Shown piece after piece: positions 1-12,815 of a stretch of 64,000 nucleotides of DNA (within the stretch, counting starts at the first letter, position 1; every line of letters starts with the position of its first letter). The translations under genes and the position numbers were made by a program. The DNA is from Luzula sylvatica (Eukaryota > Streptophyta > Magnoliopsida > Poales > Juncaceae), in contig OX326960.1 in the NCBI GenBank assembly GCA_946800325.1, positions 20,850,393-20,914,392 on the forward strand, read 5' to 3'. Under the pieces are notes generated by a model that worked only from the letters and a program-made list of their open reading frames with translations, was not told the DNA's origin and searched no databases.

Positions 1-2606
1 ACACTAAGAAAGTTTGTTTTTCGATTCAAAACAAGATTTTAACACTTTGAGGAGTTCAAATAACGTGTTTTTAGATCATTTGTATCGTATCTTTTAGTAC
101 ATAACTTTTCCCCAAATTTCACAAACACTAAGAAAGTTTGTTTTTCGATTCAAAACAAGATTTTAACGCTTCGAGGAGTTCAAATAACGTGTTTTTAGAT
201 CATTTGTATCGTATCTTTTACTACATAAATTTTCACCAAATTTCACAAACACTATGAAAGTATGTTTTTCGATTCAAAACAAGATTTTAACGCTTTCGGG
301 AGTTCAAATAACGTGTTTCTAGATCATTTGTATCGTATCTTTTAGTACATAACTTTTCACCAAATTTCACAAACACTAAGAAAGTTTGTTTTTCGTTTCA
401 AAACAAGATTTTAACGCTTTCGGGAGTTCAAATAACGTGTTTCTAGATCATTTGTATCGTATCTTTTAGTACATATCTTTTCACCAAATTTCACAAACAC
501 TAAGAAAGTTTGTTTTTCGATTCAAAACAAGATCTTAACGCTTTGAGGAGTTCAAATAACATGTTTTTAGATCATTTGTATCGTATCTTTTAGTACATAA
601 CTTTTCACCAAATTTCACAAACACTAAGAAAGTTTGTTTTTCGATTCAAAACAAGATTTTAACGCTTTGAGGAGTTCAAATAACATGTTTTTAGATCATT
701 TGTATCGTACCTTTTAGTACATAACTTTTCACCCAATTTCACAAACACTAAGAAAGTTTGTTTTTCGATTCAAAACAAGATTTTAATGCTTTGAGGAGTT
801 CAAATAACGTGTTTCTAGATCATTTGTATCGTATCTTTTACTACATAACTTTTTACCAAATTTCACAAACACTAAGAAAGGTTGTTTTTCGATTCAAAAC
901 AAGATTTTAACGCTCTGAGGAGTTCAAATAACATGTTTTTAGATCATTTGTATCGTATCTTTTTGTACATAACTTTTCACCAAATTTCACAAAAACCAAG
1001 AAAGGTTGTTTTTCGATTCAAAACAAAATTTTAACGCTTTGGGGAGTTCAAATAACGTGTTTCTATATCATTTGTATCGTATCTTTTAGTACTTAACTTT
1101 TCACAAAATTTTACAAACACTAAGAAAGTTTGTTTTTCGATTCAAAACAAGATTTTAACGCATTGAGGAGTTCAAATAGTGTGTTTCTAGATCATTTGTA
1201 TCGTATCTTTTACTACATAACTTTTCACCAAATTTCACAAACACTAAGAAAGTTTGTTTTTCGATTCAAAACAAAGTTTCAACGCTTTGAGGAGTTCAAA
1301 TGACGTGTTTTTAGATCATTTGTATGGTATCTTTTAATAAATAAGTTTTCACCAAATTTCACAAACACTAATAAAGTTTGTTTTTCGATTTCAAAACCAC
1401 ATTTTAACGCTTTGAGGAGTTCAAATAACGTGTTTTTAGATCATTTGTATCGTATCTTTTAGTACATAACTTTTCACCAAATTTCACAAACACTAAGAAA
1501 GTTTGTTTTTCGATTCAAAACAAGATTTTAACGCTTTGAGGAGTTCAAATAACGTGTTTTTAGATCATTTGTATCGTATCTTTTACTACATAACTTTTCA
1601 CCAAATTTCACAAACACTATGAAACTTCGTTTTTCAATTCAAAACAAGATTTTAACGCTTTGAGGAGTTCAAATAACGTGTTTCTAGATCATTTGTATCG
1701 TATCTTTTAGTACATAACTTTTCACAAAATTTCACAAACACTAAGAAAGATTGTTTTTCGATTCAAAACAAGATTTTAACGCTTTGAGGAGTTCAAATAA
1801 CGTGTTTCTAGATCATTTGTATCGTATCTTTTACTACATAACTTTTCACCAAATTTCACAAACACTAAGAAAGTTTGTTTTTCGATTCAAAACAAACTTT
1901 TAACGCTTTGAGGAGTTCAAATGACGTGTTTTTAGATCATTTGTATCGTATATTTTACTACATAAGTTTTCACCAAATTTCACAAAAACTATGAAAGATG
2001 TTTTTCGATTTCAAAACCACATTTTAACGCTTTGAGGAGTTCAAATAACATGTTTTTAGATCATTTGTATCGTATCTTTTTGTACATAACTTTTCACCAA
2101 ATTTCACAAAAACCAAGAAAGGTTGTTTTTCGATTCAAAACAAAATTTTAACGCTTTGGGGAGTTCAAATAACGTGTTTCTATATCATTTGTATCGTATC
2201 TTTTAGTACATAACTATTCACAAAATTTTACAAACACTAAGAAAGTTTGTTTTTCGATTCAAAACAAGATTTTAACGCTTTGAGGAGTTCAAATAATGTG
2301 TTTCTAGATCATTTGTATCGTATCTTTTACTACATAACTTTTCACCAAATTTCACAAACACTAAGAAAGTTTGTTTTTCGATTCAAAACAAAGTGTCAAC
2401 GCTTTGAGGAGTTCAAATAACGTGTTTTTAGATCATTTGTATGGTATCTTTTACTACATAAGTTTTCACCAAATTTCACAAACACTAAGAAAGTTTGTTT
2501 TTCGATTTCAAAACCACATTTTAACGCTTTGAGGAGTTCAGTTAACGTGTTTTTATATCATTTGTATCGTATCTTTTAGTACATAACTTTTCACCAAATT
2601 TCACAA

Positions 2607-4456
2607 ACACTAAGAAAGTTTGTTTTTCGATTCAAAACAAGATTTTAACACTTTGAGGAGTTCAAATAACGTGTTTTTAGATCATTTGTATCGTATCTTT
2701 TAGTACATAACTTTTCCCCAAATTTCACAAACACTAAGAAAGTTTGTTTTTCGATTCAAAACAAGATTTTACAGCTTCGAGGAGTTCAAATAACGTGTTT
2801 TTAGATCATTTGTATCGTATCTTTTACTACATAAATTTTCACCAAATTTCACAAACACTATGAAAGTATGTTTTTCGATTCAAAACAAGATTTTAACGCT
2901 TTCGGGAGTTCAAATAACGTGTTTCTAGATCATTTGTATCGTATCTTTTAGTACATAACTTTTCACCAAATTTCACAAACACTAAGAAAGTTTGTTTTTC
3001 GTTTCAAAACAAGATTTTAACGCTTTCGGGAGTTCAAATAACGTGTTTCTAGATCATTTGTATCGTATCTTTTAGTACATAACTTTTCACCAAATTTCAC
3101 AAACACTAAGAAAGTTTGTTTTTCGATTCAAAACAAGATCTTAACGCTTTGAGGAGTTCAAATAACATGTTTTTAGATCATTTGTATCGTATCTTTTAGT
3201 ACATAACTTTTCACCAAATTTCACAAACACTAAGAAAGTTTGTTTTTCGATTCAAAACAAGATTTTAACGCTTTGAGGAGTTCAAATAACATGTTTTTAG
3301 ATCATTTGTATCGTACCTTTTAGTACATAACTTTTCACCCAATTTCACAAACACTAAGAAAGTTTGTTTTTCGATTCAAAACAAGATTTTAATGCTTTGA
3401 GGAGTACAAATAACGTGTTTCTAGATCATTTGTATCGTATCTTTTACTACATAACTTTTTACCAAATTTCACAAACACTAAGAAAGGTTGTTTTTCGATT
3501 CAAAACAAGATTTTAACGCTCTGAGGAGTTCAAATAACATGTTTTTAGATCATTTGTATCGTATCTTTTTGTACATAACTTTTCACCAAATTTCACAAAA
3601 ACCAAGAAAGGTTGTTTTTCGATTCAAAACAAAATTTTAACGCTTTGGGGAGTTCAAATAACGTGTTTCTATATCATTTGTATCGTATCTTTTAGTACAT
3701 AACTTTTCACAAAATTTTACAAACACTAAGAAAGTTTGTTTTTCGATTCAAAACAAGATTTTAACGCATTGAGGAGTTCAAATAATGTGTTTCTAGATCA
3801 TTTGTATCGTATCTTTTACTACATAACTTTTCACCAAATTTCACAAACACTAAGAAAGTTTGTTTTTCGATTCAAAACAAAGTTTCAACCCTTTGAGGAG
3901 TTCAAATGACGTGTTTTTAGATCATTTGTATGGTATCTTTTACTACATAAGTTTTCACCAAATTTCACAAACACTAATAAAGTTTGTTTTTCGATTTCAA
4001 AACCACATTTTAACGCTTTGAGGAGTTCAAATAACGTGTTTTTAGATCATTTGTATCGTATCTTTTAGTACATAACTTTTCACCAAATTTCACAAACACT
4101 AAGAAAGTTTGTTTTTCGATTCAAAACAAGATTTTAACGCTTTGAGGAGTTCAAATAACGTGTTTTTAGATCATTTGTATCGTATCTTTTACTACATAAC
4201 TTTTCACCAAATTTCACAAACACTATGAAAGTTTGTTTTTCAATTCAAAACAAGATTTTAGCGCTTTGAGGAGTTCAAATAACGTGTTTCTAGATCATTT
4301 GTATCGTATCTTTTAGTACATAACTTTTCACACAATTTCACAAACACTAAGAAAGATTGTTTTTCGATTCAAAACAAGATTTTAACGCTTTGAGGAGTTC
4401 AAATAACGTGTTTCTAGATCATTTGTATCGTATCTTTTAGTACATAACTTTTCACC
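2607..4456. repeat. 2,606-bp higher-order repeat, second copy (first copy 1-1,850)
   Basis: The first 15 or so monomers of the window repeat at an offset of 2,606 bp (21 monomers). The markers aacactttgagg, cttttccccaaa, the tatgaaagtatg monomer and gctttcgggag recur in the same order. After about 4,456 the two copies diverge, the second running into different monomers. This repeat lies inside the 7,197-bp unit and is duplicated again with it (9,804 onward). Confidence 0.85.
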
Positions 4457-7197
4457 AAATTTCACAAACACTAAGAAAGTTTGTTTTTCGATTCAAAACA
4501 AGATTTTAACGCTTTGAGGAGTTCAAATAACGTGTTTCTAGATCATTTGTATCGTATCTTTTAGTACATAACTTTTCACCAAATTTCACAAACACAAAGA
4601 AAGTTTGTTTTTCGATTCAAAACTTGATATTAACGCTTTGGGGAGTTAAAATAACATGTTTTTAGATCATTTGTATCGTATCTTTTAGTACATAACTTTT
4701 CACCAAATTTCACAACCACTAAGAAAGTTTGTTTTTCGATTCAAAACAAGATTTTAACGCTTTGAGGAGTTCAAATAACATGTTTTTAGATCATTTGTAT
4801 CGTAACTTTTAGTACATAACTTTTCACCCAATTTCACAAACACTAAGAAACTTTGTTTTTCGATTCAAAACATGATTTTAACGCTTTGAGGAGTTCAAAT
4901 AACTTGTTTTTAGATCATTTGTATCGTATCTTTTAGTACATAACTTTTCACCCAATTTCACAAACACTAAGAAAGTTTGTTTTTCGATTCAAAACAAGAT
5001 TTTAATGCTTTGAGGAGTTCAAATAACCTGTTTTTAGATCATTTGTATCGTATCTTTTAGTACATAACTTTTCACCAAATTTCACAAATACCAAGAAAGT
5101 TTGTTTTTCGATTCAAAACAAGATTTTAACGCTTTGAGGAGTTCAAATAACGTGTTTCTAGATCACTTGTATCGTATCTTTTACTACATAACTTTTCACC
5201 AAATTTCACAAACACTAAGGAAGTTTGTTTTTCGATTCAAAACAAGATTTTAACGCTTTGAGGAGTTCAAATAACGTGTTTTTAGATCATTTGTATCGTA
5301 TCTTTTACTACATAACTTTTCACCAAATTTCACAAACACTAAGAAAGTTTGTTTTTCTAATCAAAACAAGATTTTAACGCTTTGAGGAGTTCAAATAACG
5401 TGTTTTTAGATCATTTGTATCGTATCTTTTACTACATAACTTTTCACCAAATTTCACAAACACTAAGAAAGTTTGTTTTTCGATTCAAAACAAGATTTGA
5501 ACGTTTTGAGGAGTTGAAATAACGCGTTTTTAGATCATTTGTATCGTATCTTTTACTACATAACTTTTCACCAAATTTCACAAACACTAAGAAAGTTTGT
5601 TTTTCGATTCAAAACAAACTTTCAACGCTTTGAGGAGTTCAAATGTTGTGTTTTTAGATCATTTGTATCGTATCTTTTACTACATAAGTTTTCACCAAAT
5701 TTCACAAACACTAAGAAAGTTTGTTTTTCGATTTCAAAACCACATTTTAACGCTTTGAGGAGTTCAAATAACGTGTTTATAGATCATTTGTATCGTATCT
5801 TTAAGTACATAACTTTTCACCAAATTTCACACACACTAAGAAAGTTTGTTTTTCGATTCAAAACAAGATTTTAACGCTTTGAGGAGTTCAAATAACGTGT
5901 TTCTAGATCATTTGTATCGTATCTTTTACTACATAAATTTTCACCAAATTTCACAAACACTATGAAAGTTTGTTTTTCGATTCAAAACAAGATTTTAACG
6001 CTTTCGGGAGTTGAAATAACGTGTTTCTTGATCATTTGAATCGTATCTTTTAGTTCATAACTTTTCACAAAATTTCACAAACACTAAGAAAGTTTGTTTT
6101 TTGATTCAAAACAAGATTTTAACGCTTTGAGGAGTTCAAATAACGTGTTTCTATATCATTTGTATCGTATCTTTTACTACATAACTTTTCACCAAATTTC
6201 ACAAACACTAAGAAAGTTTGTTTTTCGATTCAAAACAAGATTTTAACGCTTTGAGGAGTTCAAATAACGTGTTTCTATATCATTTGTATCGTATCTTTTA
6301 CTACATAACTTTTCAACAAATTTCACAAACACTAAGAAAGTTTGTTTTTCGATTCAAAACAAGATTTTAACGCTTTGAGGAGTTCAAATAACATGTTTTT
6401 AGATCATTTGTATCGTATCTTTTTGTACATAACTTTTCACCAAATTTCACAAAAACCAAGAAAGGTTGTTTTTCGATTCAAAACAAAATTTTAACGCTTT
6501 GAGGAGTTCAAATAACGTGTTTCTATATCATTTGTATCGTATCTTTTACTACATAACTTTTCCCCAAATTTCACAAACACTAAGAAAGTTTGTTTTTCGA
6601 TTCAAAACAAGATTTTAAAGCTTTGAGGAGTTCAAATAACGTGTTTTTAGATCATTTCTATCGTATCTTTTTGAACATAACTTTTCACCAAATTTCACAT
6701 AAACCAAGAAAGGTTGTTTTTCGATTCAAAACAAAATTTTAACGCTTTGGGGAGTTCAAATAATGTGTTTCTATATCATTTGAATCGTATCTTTTAGTAC
6801 ATAACTATTCACAAAATTTTACAAACACTAAGAAAGTTTGTTTTTCGATTCAAAACAAGATTTTAACGCTTTGAGGAGTTCAAATAATGTGTTTCTAGAT
6901 CATTTGTATCGTATCTCTTACTACATAACTTTTCACCAAATTTCACAAACACTAAGAAAGTTTGTTTTTCGATTCAAAACAAAGTGTCAATGCTTTGAGG
7001 AGTTCAAATAACGTGTTTTTAGATCATTTGTATGGTATCTTTTACTACATAAGTTTTCACCAAATTTCACAAACACTAAGAAAGTTTGTTTTTCGATTTC
7101 AAAACCACATTTTAACGCTTTGAGGAGTTCAGTTAACGTGTTTTTATATCATTTGTATCGTATCTTTTAGTACATAACTTTTCACCTAATTTCACAA

Positions 7198-10100
7198 ACA
7201 CTAAGAAAGTTTGTTTTTCGATTCAAAACAAGATTTTAACGCTTTGAGGAGTTCAAATAACGTGTTTTTAGATCATTTGTATCGTATCTTTTAGTACATA
7301 ACTTTTCACCAAATTTCACAAACACTAAGAAAGTTTGTTTTTCGATTCAAAACAAGATTTTAACGCTTCGAGGAGTTCAAATAACGTGTTTTTAGATCAT
7401 TTGTATCGTATCTTTTACTACATAAATTTTCACCAAATTTCACAAACACTATGAAAGTATGTTTTTCGATTCAAAACAAGATTTTAACGCTTTCGGGAGT
7501 TCAAATAACGTGTTTCTAGATCATTTGTATCGTATCTTTTAGTACATAACTTTTCACCAAATTTCACAAACACTAAGAAAGTTTGTTTTTCGATTCAAAA
7601 CAAGATTTTAACGCTTTGAGGAGTTCAAATAACGTGTTTCTAGATCATTTGTATTGTATCTTTTAGTACATAACTTTTCACCAAATTTCACAAACACTAA
7701 GAAAGTTTGTTTTTCGATTCAAAACAAGATCTTAACGCTTTGAGGAGTTCAAATAACATGTTTTTAGATCATTTGTATCGTATCTTTTAGTACATAACTT
7801 TTCACCAAATTTCACAAACACTAAGAAAGTTTGTTTTTCGATTCAAAACAAGATCTTAACGCTTTGAGGAGTTCAAATAACATGTTTTTAGATCATTTGT
7901 ATCGTACCTTTTAGTACATAACTTTTCACCCAATTTCACAAACACTAAGAAAGTTTGTTTTTCGATTCAAAACAAGATTTTAATGCTTTGAGGAGTTCAA
8001 ATAACGTGTTTCTAGATCATTTGTATCGTATCTTTTACTACATAACTTTTTACCAAATTTCACAAACACTAAGAAAGGTTGTTTTTCGATTCAAAACAAG
8101 ATTTTAACGCTCTGAGGAGTTCAAATAACATGTTTTTAGATCATTTGTATCGTATCTTTTTGTACATAACTTTTCACCAAATTTCACAAATACCAAGAAA
8201 GGTTGTTTTTCGATTCAAAACAAAATTTTAACGCTTTGGGGAGTTCAAATAACGTGTTTCTATATCATTTGTATCGTATCTTTTAGTACATAACTTTTCA
8301 CAAAATTTTACAAACACTAAGAAAGTTTGTTTTTCGATTCAAAACAACATTTTAACGCATTGAGGAGTTCAAATAATGTGTTTCTAGATCATTTGTATCG
8401 TATCTTTTACTACATAACTTTTCACCAAATTTCACAAACACTAAGAAAGTTTGTTTTTCGATTCAAAACAAAGTTTCAACGCTTTGAGGAGTTCAAATGA
8501 CGTGTTTTTAGATCATTTGTATGGTATCTTTTACTACATAAGTTTTCACCAAATTTCACAAACACTAATAAAGTTTGTTTTTCGATTTCAAAACCACATT
8601 TTAACGCATTGAGGAGTTCAAATAACGTGTTTTTAGATCATTTGTATCGTATCTTTTAGTACATAACTTTTCACCAAATTTCACAAACACTAAGAAAGTT
8701 TGTTTTTCGATTCAAAACAAGATTTTAACGCTTTGAGGAGTTCAAATAACGTGTTTTTAGATCATTTGTATCGTATCTTTTACTACATAACTTTTCACCA
8801 AATTTCACAAACACTATGAAAGTTCGTTTTTCAATTCAAAACAAGATTTTATCGCTTTGAGGAGTTCAAATAACGTGTTTCTAGATCATTTGTATCGTAT
8901 CTTTTAGTACATAACTTTTCACAAAATTTCACAAACACTAAGAAAGATTGTTTTTCGATTCAAAACAAGATTTTAACGCTTTGAGGAGTTCAAATAACGT
9001 GTTTCTAGATCATTTGTATCGTATCTTTTACTACATAACTTTTCACCAAATTTCACAAACACTAAGAAAGTTTGTTTTTCGATTCAAAACAAACTTTCAA
9101 CGCTTTGAGGAGTTCAAATGACGTGTTTTTAGATCATTTGTATCGTATATTTTACTACATAAGTTTTCACCAAATTTCACAAAAACTATGAAAGATGTTT
9201 TTCGATTTCAAAACCACATTTTAACGCTTTGAGGAGTTCAAATAACATGTTTTTAGATCATTTGTATCGTATCTTTTTGTACATAACTTTTCACCAAATT
9301 TCACAAAAACCAAGAAAGGTTGTTTTTCGATTCAAAACAAAATTTTAACGCTTTGGGGAGTTCAAATAACGTGTTTCTATATCATTTGTATCGTATCTTT
9401 TAGTACATAACTATTCACAAAATTTTACAAACACTAAGAAAGTATGTTTTTCGATTCAAAACAAGATTTTAACGCTTTGAGGAGTTCAAATAATGTGTTT
9501 CTAGATCATTTGTATCGTATCTTTTACTACATAACTTTTCACCAAATTTCACAAACACTAAGAAAGTTTGTTTTTCGATTCAAAACAAAGTGTCAACGCT
9601 TTCAGGAGTTCAAATAACGTGTTTTTAGATCATTTGTATGGTATCTTTTACTACATAAGTTTTCACCAAATTTCACAAACACTAAGAAAGTTTGTTTTTC
9701 GATTTCAAAACCACATTTTAACGCTTTGAGGAGTTCAGTTAACGTGTTTTTATATCATTTGTATCGTATCTTTTAGTACATAACTTTTCACCAAATTTCA
9801 CAAACACTAAGAAAGTTTGTTTTTCGATTCAAAACAAGATTTTAACGCTTTGAGGAGTTCAAATAACGTGTTTTTAGATCATTTGTATCGTATCTTTTAG
9901 TACATAACTTTTCCCCAAATTTCACAAACACTAAGAAAGTTTGTTTTTCGATTCAAAACAAGATTTTAACTCTTCGAGGAGTTCAAATAACGTGTTTTTA
10001 GATCATTTGTATCGTATCTTTTACTACATAAATTTTCACCCAATTTCACAAACACTATGAAAGTATGTTTTTCGATTCAAAACAAGATTTTAACGCTTTC

Positions 10101-12815
10101 GGGAGTTCAAATAACGTGTTTCTAGATCATTTGTATCGTATCTTTTAGTACATAACTTTTCACCAAATTTCACAAACACTAAGAAAGTTTGTTTTTCGTT
10201 TCAAAACAAGATTTTAACGCTTTCAGGAGTTCAAATAACGTGTTTCTAGATCATTTGTATCGTATCTTTTAGTACATAACTTTTCACCAAATTTCACAAA
10301 CACTAAGAAAGTTTGTTTTTCGATTCAAAACAAGATCTTAACGCTTTGAGGAGTTCAAATAACATGTTTTTAGATCATTTGTATCGTATCTTTTAGTACA
10401 TAACTTTTCACCAAATTTCACAAACACTAAGAAAGTTTGTTTTTCGATTCAAAACAAGATTTTAACGCTTTGAGGAGTTCAAATAACATGTTTTTAGATC
10501 ATTTGTATCGTACCTTTTAGTACATAACTTTTCACCCAATTTCACAAACACTAAGAAAGTTTGTTTTTCGATTCAAAACAAGATTTTAATGCTTTGAGGA
10601 GTTCAAATAACGTGTTTCTAGATCATTTGTATCGTATCTTTTACTACATAACTTTTTACCAAATTTCACAAACACTAAGAAAGGTTGTTTTTCGATTCAA
10701 AACAAGATTTTAACGCTCTGAGGAGTTCAAATAACATGTTTTTAGATCATTTGTATCGTATCTTTTTGTACATAAGTTTTCACCAAATTTCACAAAAACC
10801 AAGAAAGGTTGTTTTTCGATTCAAAACAAAATTTTAACGCTTTGGGGAGTTCAAATAACGTGTTTCTATATCATTTGTATCGTATCTTTTAGTACATAAC
10901 TTTTCACAAAATTTTACAAACACTAAGAAAGTTTGTTTTTCGATTCAAAACAAGATTTTAACGCATTGAGGAGTTCAAATAATGTGTTTCTAGATCATTT
11001 GTATCGTATCTGTTACTACATAACTTTTCACCAAATTTCACAAACACTAAGAAAGTTTGTTTTTCGATTCAAAACAAAGTTTCAACGCTTTGAGGAGTTC
11101 AAATGACGTGTTTTTAGATCATTTGTATGGTATCTTTTACTACATAAGTTTTCACCAAATTTCACAAACACTAATAAAGTTTGTTTTTCGATTTCAAAAC
11201 CACATTTTAACGCTTTGAGGAGTTCAAATAACGTGTTTTTAGATCATTTGTATCGTATCTTTTAGTACATAACTTTTCACCAAATTTCACAAACACTAAG
11301 AAAGTTTGTTTTTCGATTCAAAACAAGATTTTAACGCTTTGAGGAGTTCGAATAACGTGTTTTTAGATCATTTGTATCGTATCTTTTACTACATAACTTT
11401 TCACCAAATTTCACAAACACTATGAAAGTTTGTTTTTCAATTCAAAACAAGATTTTAGCGCTTTGAGGAGTTCAAATAACGTGTTTCTAGATCATTTGTA
11501 TCGTATCTTTTAGTACATAACTTTTCACACAATTTCACAAACACTAAGAAAGATTGTTTTTCGATTCAAAACAAGATTTTAACGCTTTGAGGAGTTCAAA
11601 TAACGTGTTTCTAGATCATTTGTATCGTATCTTTTAGTACATAACTTTTCACCAAATTTCACAAACACTAAGAAAGTTTGTTTTTCGATTCAAAACAAGA
11701 TTTTAACGCTTTGAGGAGTTCAAATAACGTGTTTCTAGATCATTTGTATCGTATCTTTTAGTACATAACTTTTCACCAAATTTCACAAACACTAAGAAAG
11801 TTTGTTTTTCGATTCAAAACTTGATCTTAACGCTTTGGGGAGTTAAAATAACATGTTTTTAGATCATTTGTATCGTATCTTTTAGTACATAACTTTTCAC
11901 CAAATTTCACAAACACTAAGAAAGTTTGTTTTTCGATTCAAAACAAGATTTTAACGCTTTGAGGAGTTCAAATAACATGTTTTTAGATCATTTTTATCGT
12001 ACCTTTTAGTACATAACTTTTCACCCAATTTCACAAACACTAAGAAAGTTTGTTTTTCGATTCAAAACATGATTTTAACGCTTTGAGGAGTTCAAATAAC
12101 TTGTTTTTAGATCATTTGTATCGTATCTTTTAGTACATAACTTTTCACCCAATTTCACAAACACTAAGAAAGTTTGTTTTTCGATTCAAAACAAGATTTT
12201 AATGCTTTGAGGAGTTCAAATAACCTGTTTTTAGATCATTTGTATCGTATCTTTTAGTACATAACTTTTCACCAAATTTCACAAATACCAAGAAAGTTTG
12301 TTTTTCGATTCAAAACAAGATTTTAACGCTTTGAGGAGTTCAAATAACGTGTTTCTAGATCATTTGTATCGTATCTTTTACTACATAACTTTTCACCAAA
12401 TTTCACAAACACTAAGGAAGTTTTTTTTTCGATTCAAAACAAGATTTTAACGCTTTGAGGAGTTCAAATAACGTGTTTTTAGATCATTTGTATCGTATCT
12501 TTTACTACATAACTTTTCACCAAATTTCACAAACACTAAGAAAGTTTGTTTTTCTAATCAAAACAAGATTTTAACGCTTTGAGGAGTTCAAATAACGTGT
12601 TTTTAGATCATTTGTATCGTATCTTTTACTACATAACTTTTCACCAAATTTCACAAACACTAAGAAAGTTTGTTTTTCGATTCAAAACAAGATTTGAACG
12701 TTTTGAGGAGTTGAAATAACGCGTTTTTAGATCATTTGTATCGTATCTTTTACTACATAACTTTTCACCAAATTTCACAAACACTAAGAAAGTTTGTTTT
12801 TCGATTCAAAACAAG
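7198..12815. repeat. 7,197-bp macro-repeat, second copy (first copy 1-5,618)
   Basis: Rare variants recur at an offset of exactly 7,197 bp: the cttttcccc variant at 2,711 and 9,908, the atgaaagatg monomer near 1,981 and 9,178, the ttgat-ttaacgctttggggagtt variant at 4,624 and 11,821, and the gcgtttttag variant at 5,524 and 12,721. The period equals about 58 monomers. Only scattered substitutions separate the copies, so the duplication is recent relative to monomer divergence. Homology ends at about 12,815, where the type II array begins. Confidence 0.9.

Noticed and set aside
5539..5874. 111-codon open frame in the satellite
   Set aside because: It is the satellite monomer translated; the frame stays open because variant bases remove stops. 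The protein repeats itself every 41 residues or so, and there is no family or splice context.
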